A DNA stretch of 64,000 nucleotides. Source: Paralithodes platypus. Its lineage: Eukaryota > Arthropoda > Malacostraca > Decapoda > Lithodidae. The translations under genes were made by a program, and so were the position numbers. Positions 43,894-56,266 of this stretch are shown piece by piece. Numbering within the stretch: position 1 is the stretch's first letter; each line of letters begins with the position of its first letter. The stretch lies in the NCBI GenBank assembly GCA_032716605.1, contig CM064523.1, positions 43,590,376-43,654,375 on the forward strand, given 5' to 3'. Under the pieces are notes generated by a model, which had not been told where the DNA came from, ran no database searches, and saw only the letters and a program-made list of their open reading frames with translations.

Positions 43894-44239
43894 TGGTTGG
43901 AGAGGTAAGAAACGTAACTAACTCCTTTTTAATAAGAACATAAGAACATAAGAAAATGGGAGTCTTCAAAAAGCCGATCGGCCCATACAAGGCAGATTCC
44001 TGTCACACCCAACCACAATTACTAGGCCCAATTATAGGCCCAACTCACTAATACCTTGAGTACTGACCCCACCAAAATGGTGAGAGATTAACACAAGATT
44101 ATGGGGTCTGCTGAGCGCCGATTTGCCCACACCTGGTAGATCCCCCTCACACCCAACCCATCTCGTCCATATGCCTATCTAATTTTATATTAAAGCTCCC
44201 TATCGTTCTTGATCCCACTATATCACTCGGTAGCCTATT

Positions 44240-47200
44240 CTACCCATCTACAACTCTGTTACCAAACCAATATTTGCCTATATCTTTTCTGAAACGAAAT
44301 TTATCTAATTTGAAACCATTTGTTCGAGTTCTTTTGCTATCACTGAGCTTCAGTACATTTTTCATGTCTCCTTTATTTGTCCCACTAACCCACTTGAACA
44401 CTTCTATCATATCCCCTCTAACTCTGCGTCTTTCTAACGAATGTAAGCCTAATTTTTTCAACCATTCTTCATATGGTAGATTTCTAATATTATGAATAAT
44501 TTTTGCCATTCTTCGCTGTACTCTCTCCAACGAATCTACGTCCATTCTGCAATAAGGACACCAAAATTGGACAGCAAAATCCATTATGAGGTCTCACTAA
44601 TGACAAGTAAAGCTTCAAGGTAACATCAGCAGTTCTGTTACTCACACTCCTTGAGATGGACCCTAGAATCCTGTTTGCCTTGTTACGTACGCTTATACAC
44701 TGTTTTCTAGGTTTCAAATCGTTGCTAACAAACACACCCAAATCTTTCTCGCAGTCTGAGTTTTCTAATTCAGCATTAGCTAGTTTATATTTTGCATTAG
44801 TATTCGTCTTCCCTATCTTTAATACCTTGCATTTGTCAATGTTAAAATTAATCTGCCATATTACTGACCATTCGTGTAAGGTATCTAGATCCCTTTGGAG
44901 GCACTCTATGTCGCTATCTGAATCTATTGGTCTCCCTATTTTGGTATCGTCTGCGAATTTAGTTATCCTACTAGTAACTAAATCAAGGTCATTTATGTAT
45001 ATAATAAATAACAGATGACCCAATACAGATCCCTGGGGGACACCACTCTTGACTGATCCCCACTCTGACTTGTTACCATTTATGCTGACTCTCTGCTTCC
45101 TACCAATTAGCCATGACCTAATCCATCCCAACAACGACCAACCTATTCCATGCGCCTCAACTTTTCTCATCAATCTCTCATGAGGGACTCTGTCGAAAGC
45201 TTTACTGAAATCTAAATATATTATATCATATGACTTGTCATTATCTACTGCTTCATACACCTCTGAGAAAAAACTAAGCAAATTTGTAAGGCAAGAACGT
45301 CCCTGAGTGAATCCATGCTGAGAAGAATTTATTAAATTAAATGTTTCTAAGTGGTTTCTAATTATACTAGCAATAATTGACTATAGTAGCTTTCCTATGA
45401 TTGATGTGAGACTAATGGGACAGATTTATCACCTTTTTTGAAGATCGGAACTACATTTGCAATCTTCCAAGCTTCTGGAACTAAACCGGTTTCTAATGAC
45501 TTGTTAAATAGAAATGTTAATGGGTAACTTAACTCATCTCTGCATTCTTTTAATACTCTAGCATATACCTCATCCGGACCAGGCGATTTCTGAGGTTTCA
45601 GTCTGTCAATTTCCTTAAGCACATCATTTCTACTTATAGTAACCGCACTTAAGCTATTTTCTATACTATCGCTATATACCTTACGGACTTCTGGAAACTG
45701 TGCCAAATTTTCATTTGTGAAAACGGAAAGAAATTGATTATTTAATGTACTGCACATTTCTAAATCATTTTCTGTAATTTCTCCTATCGAAGTTTTAAGG
45801 GGACCAATTACATCTCTAACCTTGGATTTATATAGTTGGTAAAAAGCTTTAGGATATTTTTTTGAGTCATTTGCAACCTTGATTTCATAATTTCTTTTCT
45901 CTTTTCTAATATCCTTTTTGACCTGGCTTGATAAATTGTGATAGTAAGCAAGTAGGTGAATTTCGCCTTTCTTAATTTTTCTATATATTCCTATCTTTTT
46001 TCCGAGAAGGTCTAATAGTCTATTATTCATCCATTTGGGTTGGTTCTGTGCTGATCTAAATTTTCTTTTGGGGATATATTTATTTTGCGCATTGAATACG
46101 ACTTGATAAAATTATCGTATGTATCTAACAAATTTGATGTCTCTTCCTGACTTAAACTAGGGGTAAGGGATAAGTGGTATGGGGTACACGCATTTGGACA
46201 CCTGGATAGACTTAATTTTTTGACCATAGGGTCCGTTAATAGGGCTCTTCTTAACCCACCATAATTGGCTTTTCTAAAGTCGGGTATTAATGTCGTATTC
46301 TCTCTTGGATTACCTCTCCATTGTATATTAAAATACACAGAATTGTGATCACTATTTCCTAGGTGGTCCCCGATTTCTACATTATTTATCATATGTTCAT
46401 TGTTACTGAAAACTAAATCGAGAATATTATTTCCTCTAGTCGGCGTATCTATGAATTGAAATAAAAAACTATCTTGTACTACCTCAATAAACTCCTTTGA
46501 GTCAGAGTCGCCTATTTGATGCTGCCAATCTATATTCGGAAAATTAAAATCCCCCATAATGCACACATTGCTAAACCTTGATGCTATTTTAATTTCCTCC
46601 CATAAAGATGTTCCGTCATTTCTACTCATATTTGGCGGTCTATACATAACTCCAATAACTATGGTCTCACTACCTTCGTTAACCTCTACCCAAACACTTT
46701 CATTATCATTATTTAGTCTAATACCTGCTTTAATACAGCTTTTTAATGTACTCCTGACAAATACTGCTATACCACCTCCCCTCCTACTTGTTCGGTCATA
46801 TTTAAGGGGAGGTATTTAATTTGTTCCCTAGACCTCCATCAAGCTTAAAATTACACCCCCTTGAGTCCCTTTCAAGATAAATTTGTACATTTTTCGGTAG
46901 AAAAATCTCCCGGCCAAAGGCCGGTTCCTCTTAAATTACAGGCTCGCTATCGCTCGCCAGTATAAAATCGACACCTGAATGGCACAAAAGGTCTTAATAT
47001 GGGGTGAAAGTTCTTAAAATCGCTAAACTAATGGGGCAAATGTTTTATAATATCAAAAGCAATGGGGCTAAACATGAGGGAGAAAAGGGTCAAGAAAAAA
47101 ACCCTCAAGTGGAGATCTCCCCACAAACTATATTCCGGTATATCAAATTCTGCTAAAAAATGCCTGGTTTCTGTATTAATCCATGTTTCAGTTAGTGCTA

Positions 47201-47330
47201 TTATGAATATATTTTATTTGCTCACAAGTCCTCTAAGTTCATTCATTTTGTTACACAAACTCCTACAATTTGCATAATATACCCTCAACCTATTACTTTT
47301 ATTTGCAACTAATTTTCTATTGTTTTTAAC
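44240..47330 (-). pseudogene. CR1 ORF2 (APE endonuclease and RT), LINE-D
   Basis: Reading leftwards: YYANCRSL.NKMNELR with a stop and IALTETW (47300-47170), the R1 repeat, then DRTSRRGGGIAVFV (about 46790), GVMYRPPNMS, IMGDFNFPNIDW and NSDHNSVYF for the endonuclease. RT: KSPGPDEVYARVLKECRDEL, VVPIFKKGDKS (45450), DIIYLDFSKAFDRVP, GVPQGSVLGHLLFIIYINDL and KFADDTKI (about 44930). C-terminus: CPYC, LERVQRRMAKII. At least five frame breaks or stops separate these blocks. Non-functional. Confidence 0.88.
46801..47113 (+). repeat. MITE-like repeat family R1, copy 3, inside CR1 endonuclease
   Basis: Starts TTTAAGGGGAGGTATTTAATTTG and ends near GGGTCAAGAAAAAAACCCTC. The ends are loosely inverted (GGGGAGGT.TTT versus GAGGGTTTTTTTC). 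It separates two endonuclease blocks of the minus-strand CR1, which shows it is an insertion. Confidence 0.75.
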
Positions 47331-47379
47331 TAGTTTATATTACCTGTTGAACTACTAGACCTAGACGGAAAATCTACTC

Positions 47380-48115
47380 TATCAGAATTTTCGGCATTAC
47401 TAACAATTACATGTGGCTGGGATTCTATTTTACTTACACACCTATGGTTTATTAACAAAACCCCGCAACAATCTTGTCGAGTGAGCTGGCCAAGTCGAAA
47501 CTCCAAGTCGAGAGAGATGTACTCCATCCTGGGCATACAGTTCATCCTTACCATAAAAGAGGGACCAGTTATCCAGGAATGGAATAGTATTTGCCTTGCA
47601 ATACTTCTCCAGCAGGCTATTTACACCAATAGCCCTGGAGGACCATTTCTTCCTTACCCCTCTTCTTGGCAGGATACTGTGTACCACAGGAACTCGACCC
47701 TTTTCCTTGATCCTCTCCAACATTTCCTGATACTTGGAGAGCAACTCCTCAGTCCTGCATCTCCATATATCGTTGCTCCCTGCATTGAGGAAGATGATGG
47801 GGTCCTCCCCACTCACTTCCAGGACAGCATCTATCTTCTCAGCCACCCTCCCGACTCCGGCACCAGGCACGCAGACAACTTTACCAACCTGAGTGTTTGT
47901 TGCCCTGCCAAGGTATCTAACCAATGAATCACCGACAATGAAAACAGACTTAGTTTTTCCTTTTGTCGGCGTGTAGCAGCAGTTGTAGCAGCAGCAGCAG
48001 ACTTCCTCCCCTCCCCTCTCACTGCCTCGCTGTAAGACGGGTCATCTCCTTCCCCCACTCCGTCTTCACTTCCATCACACTCGTCCTCCAAGATGCTGTA
48101 TCCGGGTAAAAACAC
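47380..48115 (-). pseudogene. CR1 ORF1 with SGNH esterase domain, LINE-D
   Basis: From about 48115 an acidic stretch (DECDGSEDGVGEGDDPSYSE) and an Ala-rich stretch, then the esterase: GDSLVRYLGRATN (Ser block, about 47930), VVCVPGAGVGRVAEKID (Gly block), IIFLNAGSNDIWRCR (Asn block), and DGVHLSRLGV (His block, about 47480). All four SGNH blocks are readable. A frameshift near 47925 separates the N-terminal part. Confidence 0.8.
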
Positions 48116-48150
48116 TCTTAATACCGTCCTTATTGTGTTTCATCTGTTTG

Positions 48151-48424
48151 AGGGTAGACATTGTGGACAATATACGGACACAAATACACTGCCCAAACTC
48201 GAAAAAGTGTAAAAAGGCAAAACTTCACAAATAAGGCGCAAAATGGAGTAATGAAAGCAAGCGAGTAATGCCTAGAACATATTATATCAATCAAAGGTTA
48301 AAGACCATGCTCATCATTATGACAACTGCAGCACAAGGGTTAATCATGATGAACTGCAGCAAATGGGTTAAATTATTATGAACCATAGCAAATTAAATGA
48401 ACCAATTGAGACAAACCCTACAAA
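48151..48424. other. Unassigned sequence between LINEs
   Basis: May include the CR1 5' UTR. Three loose repeats of TAAT.ATGA.AACTGCAGCA lie at about 48315-48390. Confidence 0.4.
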
Positions 48425-51400
48425 GTTCTATATATCTATCCATTGCCTGACGCCGTGATCCCCGAAGGGATGGCCAAGAACAAAATGGCCCCATGCACCT
48501 CTGTCCCCAGTCAGTCAACGCCCCTCCTCCCAACCAGCACTGCCTTCATCCATATACTTCTTCACTCCATCCTTCTACCTCTCTTTTGCTTTACCACTCC
48601 CTCTCTGTCCTACCACCTCGCTCTCGTACACCCTCTTAGTCATTCTCTCGCTTCCCATATGTTCCATATGGCCGAACCATCTCAAGGTGTTCTTTTTCAC
48701 ACTTTCCAGCACATCTACCTCCACACCACACCTCCTTTTTACTTCCTCATTTGTCTGTCTATCCCTCCATGTAACTCCGCACGCACTTCTCAAGTAACTC
48801 ATTTCCACCTCTCTCACTCTTGGTCTGAGTTTCTCCACCAACGTCCATGCTTCGCTTCTGTAAGTCAGTGTCGGGATTACCACACTGTCATCCAAGGACT
48901 TCTTCACTTCCATACTGACCATCCTATTTCTTATTACTGCTTTTAGCATTCCTACAACCCTCTTCACCTGTTGCACCCTCTCCCGCACTTCTTCATCCAT
49001 ACTCCCATCTTTACTCCGCACACTGCCCAGATACTTAAATGAGCTGACAATCTCCATAGCCTGACCGTTCAACTTCACCTCACACTTTGTGGCTTCACCA
49101 CTTTCGAAGACCATAACCTTGCTCTTCCCCGCATTTAACTTCAGATTCCGTTTTTCGCAAACTGTTCCAATATATATTTACCAGACCCTGCAACTATCAA
49201 TAATTATCGCTCATCAGAACTGTATCATCAGCAATCAGCAGTACCGGTACCTTCCACTCGTTTCCCTCCCTTATCAGCGATACACCAACATCCACTGCTC
49301 TTCCTTGTATTTCTTTCATGACTCCATCCATATATACAGTAAACAACCACAGGGACATCACACACCCCTGTTTCAAACCTACATTCAGATCAAAGAACTC
49401 GCTCTTCTCATTCTCCACACGTATTGCTGCCTTTGCACCCTCATTAATGCTCTTCACTGCTTTCAGCAACTTGCCATCTACTCCGTATATTCTAAATACT
49501 TTCCACATACCTTCTCTATCCACTCTGTCATAGGCCTTCTCCGAGTCCATAAAGGCAATATACAGCTTTTGTTGCTTCTACAGATATATCTCCACAGCAC
49601 ATTTCAGGGTAAAAATCTGATCCACACATCCTCTTCCCTTCCTAAAACCGCCTTGCTCGTCACTTATCCATTTCTCCGTTCTCACTCTCACTCTCTCAAT
49701 CAGTACCTAACTGTACACGTTCCCGACTAGGCTTAGAAGACATATACCTCGGTGGTTACCACACACTCCTCTCTCCCCTTTACATTTATATAGGAGGACT
49801 ATTATGCCTGTCTTCCAGTCATCAGGTGCACTCCCCTTCTCCCATGCTAGTTTGCACATGTTTCATACCCATTCGATCACTATCTCACCACCATACCTCA
49901 ACATTTCCCCACACACTCCATCTATTCCTGGTGCTTTCCCCAACTTCAATCTTTTCATGGCTTCACACACTTCTGACCTCCTGATCCCGACCTCCTCCTT
50001 CACTACTTCTCTTCTTCTCTCTCCCATACCCCATCCAACTATATTTGCTGGCACTTCATTCCTTACATTCAGCAATTGGTTGAAGTACTCCATCCATCTT
50101 TCGACTCTCTCTTGCTTCTCGGCTAGCACTCGCCCAATCTTATCTTTCACACCCTTACTGTTACCCTTGCTACCTTCCCTAACTTTCTTAACCTCTTTCC
50201 AGAACAGTTTCATACACTCCCTCCATTTACACTCAGATTCCTTCCAAATTCCTCATTTACTCCTCTCTTACTTTCCTTCACTACTCTCTTCACTACTCTC
50301 TTTTTCTCCAAGTACCTCACTTGTTTCTGTCCCTCCAAATCTTCATTCCCTCTACTACCCAACCACTCTCTATATGCTTTCTTCATGTCTTCCACAGCTA
50401 TTTTTACCTCTTCTGTCCACCATGCTGTACCCTTCACTCCCCTCCCTCTTCTCTTTACTTTATACACCTCCTCACATGCTGCACAGATCTCTTCCTTAAA
50501 CACTTTGCTCATCTCCTCCACTTCCTCCATACCTTCCAGATCAAACCTACATAGTCTTCTTTCTACTGCTCTCCTGAACTCTACCTTGATTTCCTTCTCC
50601 TGCAACCTCTCCACCCTCTCGCCATTCCACCTTCCTCTCGCCTCCCTCCAGCTCTCCTCACCCACTTCTTTTGTATCCTAGTTTTAGCTTCTACCACATA
50701 ATGGTCAGATAGACCCCCTCCAATACCCCTATACACCCTAGCATCCAGCACAAATTTCTTCATTCGTTCATCCACACATACAGTATATAATCAATCAGTG
50801 CCTTTCGTTCCACCACTGTCTTATCCTTCTTATTCTACACCACTTTCCACGTGTACCTGTGTATCATTCTGTGTCAAAAGAAGGTGTTGGCTATCCACAG
50901 TCTCCTCCCCACACATACGTCCAGAAGTGCACTACCATTCCCATTCACCTCTGACGGCACACCCCACCCTCCCACCACTCCATTAACTTTCTTATCACCC
51001 ACCTTCCCATTCATATTATCCCCAATCAGAAATATTATTTTGCTCTTGCCAAACTTATCCAGGCATGCCTCCACATTCACCCAGAACTCCTCTTTCTCTC
51101 TTACAGGTTTATCCTCTGTCAGAGCATACACACGCACAACCAACCACGTTTGCATTCCTACTTTCATTCTCACCCACACAATCCTTGAACCCACAGACCC
51201 ACGTTCCTTCTATTTGTTACTTACAAACAAACATGCACATTTTCTCGCTGCTCCCTCACTCACTCCAGCATACACCCATTCCACACTCCCACTCCCTCAC
51301 ATCTGTACTCCTCCATTTGGTCTCAGTCATTCCACATACATCCAGCCTGGCATTCACTAACATTTCCAGGACCTCTCTCTCTTTTGTGCCATCATTCACG

Positions 51401-51640
51401 CCTCTCACATTCCAATTCGCTATTCTAAGACTGTCCATGGTAGGTCGGGCTTCGTGAACATTAGGTCCGTCCACATCCGAGGCTGTTCGTTCGTTTATCG
51501 TTGCAGTAAGTATTTTTCACGAGTGGGTGAACGCAAGCCCACCGACCCAACCTCTTTAGTCGCCTCTTACGAGACACGACACGCAGAAGGCACGTGAGGC
51601 ATATTCTATTCCCTTACCCCAGTGGTAAATATAACGGGTA
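48425..51640 (-). mobile_element. RTE-like LINE (LINE-C), near full length but broken
   Basis: The 5' end on the minus strand (about 51640-51480) has GTAAGAGGCGACTAAAGAGG, resembling a conserved 5' motif seen in arthropod LINEs. The coding region runs 51474 to 48575. The 3' end is a structured GGCCATCCCTTCGGGGATC region, then GGCAATGGATAGATA repeats, a short-repeat tail of the sort RTE elements use instead of poly(A). Confidence 0.75.
48575..51474 (-). pseudogene. APE endonuclease-reverse transcriptase, LINE-C
   Basis: Starts MDGPNVHEARP; the endonuclease opens with LRIANWNVRGVNDGTKERE and GMTETKW (about 51420-51310). IIFLIGDNMNGKVG and ALLDVCVGRRLWIANTFF (about 51030-50880) continue it. A linker has TAWWTEEVKIAVEDMKKAY. 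RT: LKLGKAPGIDGVCGEMLRYGG (about 49930), KAYDRVDREGMWKVFRIYGVD, GLKQGCVMS and LLIADDTVLMSD (about 49215; ADD with Ile replacing the usual aromatic). C-terminus: SFKYLGS, YRSEAWTL, LRSACGVTWRDR, TLRWFGHMEHMGSERMTKRVYE. Frameshifts occur at several joints and one RT block is partly lost. Confidence 0.85.
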
Positions 51641-51925
51641 AAGGTAAAGTTAAATGGAAGAATTAATATTTAAACAGAATACAACCCGAACACCCATAAC
51701 ACTCCCACCCGTTAATTAAAGACTAGAAAGAAATGCCTAGATGAGTGTTTCCCCTCTCCCCCGCCCCCCCTAATTTTAATCTGAATAGAACCCGAACACC
51801 AATAACATTCCCACCCGTTTTTTAAAGACTAGAAAGAAATGCTAATAATAAATGTGTCCGGCCCCCTATGCACTCCTACTGCTGTCCCAGTAACAGCTCA
51901 TACGCCTGTTGTACTGGTAGGGAAA
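51641..51925. other. Unassigned sequence with a short direct repeat
   Basis: Two similar ~100-bp stretches (about 51660-51755 and 51780-51850), each with ATAGAACCCGAACACC- or ATACAACCCGAACACC-type and AAAGACTAGAAAGAAATGC bases, lead into the minisatellite. Confidence 0.55.
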
Positions 51926-52281
51926 CCATGGTGGTTCATGGACAACAACAAACACCCATAACACGATAAACCATGGTGGTTCATGGACAACAACAAACAC
52001 CCATAACACGATAAACCATGGTGGTTCATGGACAACAACAAACACCCATAACACGATAACCATGTTGGCTCATGGACAACAACAAACACCCATAACACGA
52101 TAAACCATGGTGGTTCATGGACAACAACAAACACCCATAACACGATAACCATGGTGGTTCATGGACAACAACAAACACCCATAACACGATAAACCATGGT
52201 GGCTCATGGACAACAACAAACACCCATAACACGATAACCATGGTGGCTCATGGACAACAACAAACACCCATAACACGATAA
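51926..52281. repeat. 44/45-bp minisatellite, 8 copies
   Basis: Units start CCATGGTGG or CCATGTTGG at 51926, 51971, 52016, 52060, 52105, 52149, 52194 and 52238, with lengths 45, 45, 44, 45, 44, 45, 44. The single-base length switch (GATAAACC versus GATAACC) changes minus-strand frame, so several overlapping frames appear open; none is credible as a gene. Confidence 0.95.
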
Positions 52282-52957
52282 AAACGGTGAAAAACGGGTA
52301 AAAAGGGGTACTAAAAGGGCGACGGTGGGCCTGATAAAGGGCAAGAGGGCAACAGAAAGAAGCAGAATGAAGGAGAGTAATAAAGGAAGGTAACGAAGGA
52401 CCAATTTGTAGAGACGGTGGTAAGATAACATAACACTAGGTTAATTATACAAAACAACCGTCAATACACTGGAAGCCGTTTCAGGTTGCATTGAAACTCA
52501 AATTAATTATTAATTATATACCTGATAATTGTATTTCAGAGGTTCCTTTGACATTTCCTAGTCTTCACAATGAAGCAAATCAATGACCGCCACTGTATAT
52601 ATACAGAGTAATACAAGAAAACAATTTAATCAAGTATCAAGACTATGTCATATATTCATGTGTAATACGGGAACAGGTGGCATAAATAGTTAAATAGTAA
52701 TGTCCCAATGTTAGTTAGTTAAAATATGACTTTGGAGATTATAAACCAGTCCCTTGTCACAATGAACAAACTATTTGTGTCCATAGTTGTTTACCCCTTC
52801 TATTGTGTCATATGATGACCGCATTCATTGATATACACCAAATAAAATTTAAAATTTATACCTCTATCTAGCCACATAAAACTAAAGCAAGTACAGTTTG
52901 TATAGTCGTGGTCATGATTACTTCAACACCTAATGAAATCAATGAGACCGCGAATTT
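52282..52957. other. Unassigned AT-rich sequence
   Basis: A G/A-rich stretch (52285-52400) then AT-rich DNA. Nothing recognised. Confidence 0.4.
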
Positions 52958-53283
52958 TAAGGGGAGGTTTTTAGTTGGTTTCCTAGACCTCTATATAGCA
53001 TAAGAACACACATCCAAGACCCCCTCTATATAGCATAAGAACACACATCCAAGACCCCCTTTCGAGACAAAATAGCCCGGCCAAACGCCGAATCCTCCTA
53101 TAGTGTAGGCTTGCTATCGCTCTCTAGGAACAAAATGGCACCTAAATGGCACGAATAGTCTTAAAATGTACATATACTTGGTGAAAAAAGGCTTAGATCA
53201 AGGTCTTAAGCCAAACTAATTGGGCAAGCATCCTATAATCTCGAAACGTTTGGGGCTAAACATGAGGGAGATGGGGTCCAGAA
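52958..53283 (+). repeat. MITE-like repeat family R1, copy 4
   Basis: Starts TTTAAGGGGAGGTTTTTAG and ends near GGGGTCCAGAAA. It contains a direct duplication of a 38-39-bp segment (CTCTATATAGCATAAGAACA..., about 52990-53060). Aligns with 46801-47113. Confidence 0.75.
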
Positions 53284-53785
53284 ATGTTTTCGATTAAGTG
53301 AAAATATACCCTTAATTAGATAATCCAGGTCTTTCAAAAATATTCCCTAAACTAGAATAATCGAAAGAAACACATACTCGAACACCGAAATACCCACTCG
53401 AAACATGAGTACGAATAGAGCAGCACTTTGGACCACTAAAATTCCTTTTAACCTTAATAGACTACCCAATTAGATAAATGGCATTTGCTAGAAAGTACTC
53501 TCTCTCTCTCTCTCTCTGCCGTGATTGCCTTCCCTTGCATTATCATAGACGGGTAGTGCTAAACGAACGCCTTCTATCGGACCGACTAATGGCCAAAAAT
53601 GTGGACTGGATGCAGACAATGGAGGAGAGACTATAAACGATTGATCTCAATGGAACAGGATGAACAAAGAGTGTGCGAGAAATAGTAATGTGTATTCGCA
53701 TTCAGGATACAATAATCATTCATTATCATTAAACGAATTTAAGCATATTGGAATGGTATATATAAATATTTTGTTTATATGTGGA
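53284..53785. other. Unassigned sequence with a (CT)n tract
   Basis: A (CT)n run at about 53499-53518. The rest is unrecognised. Confidence 0.4.
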
Positions 53786-53789
53786 TGAG

Positions 53790-55262
53790 GGAGACAAAAG
53801 GCAAAACTGCCTGTGATGAGAGCCTCCCCCAGAGTTAAAAGAGTGACAGGGCCAAAATCAAGGAACGTTCGAGCCAAAACGTCTGGACACACAGAGTTTG
53901 AAACAATGTAAGTCATAGGATGAGGGAAATATGGATATAGGGAGAGAGTTCCAGAGCTCAGCTGTTGAATAGAATAATTATTTTGAGTAACGCTTCACTC
54001 CTGAGTTGAATAGTTGTACAGAGTAGGGGTGGGATTGTGTTGCAAGACGGGTACTACGTACCCTACGTAGAAGAGGTGGTATGCACTGAGAGAGCTCTGA
54101 GGAACACTGATTATTGTAGTAGCGATAGAATAGCGAGAGATATGCAACATTGCATCGAAGAGAGAGAGATTGCACAGAGTCGGTCAGTGGGCAGGAGTTA
54201 ACACACAAAGAGCGGGTGGTAGGGTATTTCACACTGTGCCGCCCAGCGTTTTTGTTTACCCTAAATAGGGTTGTTTCCGTGCTCATTTTCATGCATAAAC
54301 AAGACCCAGAGCATAAAACAAGTATCTGTCCCTGAAAGGGTGTAAACAGAGCTTTCCAATGACACCCGAACCATCCATGTACGACCACTGGTTCTCTTGC
54401 AACGATCGTGCAACACGAGTGCAAAAAAACTAAAATAAGGTAATTTCCATACATAATTCCCTGTGTAGCGAGTGAGAGGAGGGGGAGGAAAGTAGAATAC
54501 AGTTCAGTACGTCCACGGTGGTCGTGGGGAGCGGTCATAAGGTTACTACGCTCGTCCCACTGCTCAGCTCTCTTTCTCAGCAACATTACGTGCTGAAAAT
54601 GGCATTCAACAGCTGTCGTGCACCGCCACATAGTCCAAATTTATTTAACTCGACAGATGTCGTGCGCCGTTGGTTAAGGGTTAATGATACGAAAGGCTTT
54701 CCTTTCTGCTTTGTCTGGAAGTGCTGTGTGAGAGGATCCTCCCCACTCATGTGAAGAATACTCAATACAAGGACGCTCTGAGCCCCTGTACAGTGCAAGA
54801 ATCTGAGCAGGGGTAAAGAACCCCTTGAGGCAGTTGAGCACACCCAGCTTCTGGGAGGCGGCCTTAGCAAGACTGGTAATATGGTCCTTCCAAGACAGAG
54901 CAGGAGAAAAAGAGACACCAAGAATACTGAGATGAAGGGTTGATTTTTGTATTGTTGAAGAATAAGGGAAAGTACGCTGGGAGTTCACGGAGGGTAGACA
55001 GATGGAAAGATTGGGTTTTGGAAGCATTAAAGGTAACAAGGTTTCCTCTGCCCCAATTGGAGATGGTAGTTAGATCAGAAGATAAGTGTCCTATAGCTTC
55101 ATTACGTTTGCTTTTGAGGGATGGGGTGGCTGGGGCGTTCTGGGAAACTAATTGAATAGTGTAAGGTAGAGTCGTCTGCATATTATGAATATACAGTATA
55201 GGACTGGAGGTGCTGTTGAGAAGATCATTTATGAAAATTAGAAAGAGAATAGGAGATAGAAG
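53790..55262 (-). pseudogene. LINE-B copy 3, 5'-truncated, with TTAA insertion
   Basis: From 55262 leftwards: SISLLSPILFLIFINDLLN (RT palm entry), NLVTFNASKTQSFHLS, ILGVSFSPALSWKDH, LGVLNCLKGFFTPAQILALYR and CIEYSSHEWGGSSHTAL, then the R2 MITE (54202-54680), then AYLSLFYRYYNNQCSSEL, HPYSVQLFNSGVKRYS and a 3' UTR ending in an A-rich region near 53790. The endonuclease and RT N-terminal half are missing. Frame breaks throughout. Confidence 0.85.
54202..54680 (-). mobile_element. TTAA-flanked MITE, family R2, copy 2
   Basis: TTAA at 54198-54201 and 54681-54684. On the minus strand the ends are CCCTTAACCAACGGC... and ...CCCGCTCTTTGTGTG. The interior matches 11600-12015. It splits LINE-B copy 3 at a site that is continuous in LINE-B copy 1 near 13990-14010, which confirms insertion with a TTAA duplication. 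The terminal inverted repeats are weak. Confidence 0.75.
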
Positions 55263-55289
55263 AGATATGGAAGTTAGCGGGTTTATTGA

Positions 55290-55385
55290 GATAGTATGGA
55301 CACTTAAAGTTACCATAAGCTGCATAAAATCGTATAATAATAGCCAGAATAAACTAAAAATTACGTCATTATCATCAAAGGGTTA
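55290..55385 (-). repeat. R3-type repeat end
   Basis: Minus strand from TTAA at about 55381: CCCTTTGATGATAATGACG...TTCTGGCTATTATTATACG, related to the right arm at 15500-15600. Confidence 0.45.
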
Positions 55386-55720
55386 ATGAAAATAAGAGTA
55401 GAATAAGATCAAACGCAAAGGGCTCATGCTACATAGTTACAATATGTTTGCAAACTGACCTTATAGGTATCTCAGCAAGAATAAGGTGAGTTTGCAACAT
55501 TTATTATATAGTTCATTTTTTTTTCATTCACTGACATTATCAATTCAAAACTGATCTATATCCTCCTTAGGTCAAGCCAAGTTCGTCCAATCCAATAATT
55601 CATTCTTAAAGCTTCCATGGAAACACAGTAACTTACATAGAAGAGGTGATTCATATTTGTTTTCACCAACCCACCAATTATTTTACAAATATACCTAACT
55701 AGTGAAATCTATGAAAGTAA
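55386..55720. other. Unassigned AT-rich sequence
   Basis: No recognised feature. Confidence 0.4.
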
Positions 55721-55722
55721 TG

Positions 55723-55803
55723 AATACATGTGGTACTCTAAGGACTCGAACCTATGATACTCACACCGAAACTCCACACACTAATCACTAAGCTATCAAA
55801 ACA
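55723..55803 (-). mobile_element. tRNA-derived SINE head
   Basis: On the minus strand TAGCTTAGTGATTAG (box A-like) and, about 40 bases on, GGTTCGAGTCC (intact box B consensus). Mismatches in the would-be acceptor and anticodon arms argue against a functional tRNA gene. Confidence 0.6.
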
Positions 55804-55865
55804 TATCCTTATAGTGTACCAACAGCACCAAACAGCGCAGTGTAAGCTAAACGACAGCTCCACAT

Positions 55866-56164
55866 TATCATCATCACCATCAGCCTGAGTTAGTCCACAG
55901 CAGAACAAAGGCCTCTCCCAGACGTTTCCACTCTAACCGGTCAGATGTTAGTCTGTTCCATTGCACCCCAGCAAACGTTCGGATCCCATCCCTCCATCTG
56001 GTTCTCTGTCTACCCCCTCCTCTAGCTCCATCTCTAGGCTCCCATTCTATTGCTTTAGTTGTCCATCTGCTATCATCTCTTCTAAATATATGATCGGCCC
56101 ATGACCATTTCCTCTCCTTTATAGTTGTGAGAATATATTTTACTTTTGTTTGTTCTCTTATCAA
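55866..56164 (-). pseudogene. RTE-like LINE C-terminal fragment
   Basis: IREQTKVKYILTTIKERKWSWADHIFRRDDSRWTTKAIEW then GGRQRTRWRDGIRTFAGVQW and GEAFVLLWTNSG, a characteristic C-terminal end of RTE-like RT polyproteins. The 3' tail on the minus strand is TGATGGTGATGATGATAATG, a short-repeat tail. The right (5') edge is the (TA)n tract. Possibly the same family as 58985-59850. Confidence 0.8.
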
Positions 56165-56166
56165 TC

Positions 56167-56266
<100 letters not shown>

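Larger units (their letters stand above)
31158..43930 (-). mobile_element. BEL/Pao retrotransposon, fragmented by nested insertions
   Basis: Minus-strand coding traces run from gag (43893 down to 43291, then 38690-38331) through protease (about 38060), RT (37700-36340), RNase H (about 36000-35626 and 33480-33325) and integrase (33184-31733). The pieces are separated by a CR1 LINE, a TTAA MITE, a 383-bp retroposon and LINE-B copy 2. A possible 3' LTR lies at 31158-31708. No 5' LTR is seen; a second CR1 begins at 43930. The domain order and motif spellings are those of BEL/Pao. Stops and frameshifts throughout show an old copy. Confidence 0.85.
43930..48150 (-). mobile_element. CR1-type LINE (LINE-D), degenerate, with R1 insertion
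   Basis: A minus-strand CR1 with esterase ORF1 (48115-47380), APE-RT ORF2 (47330-44240) and a 3' end of tandem TTCTTATG octamers (43933-43957, seen as CATAAGAA on the plus strand). The octamer differs from the LINE-A tail unit, so this is a separate subfamily. It is inserted next to the BEL/Pao gag start. Confidence 0.88.

Noticed and set aside
55723..55803. A functional tRNA gene
   Set aside because: Box A and box B resemble tRNA promoters, but the acceptor and anticodon arms do not pair properly; a SINE head fits better.
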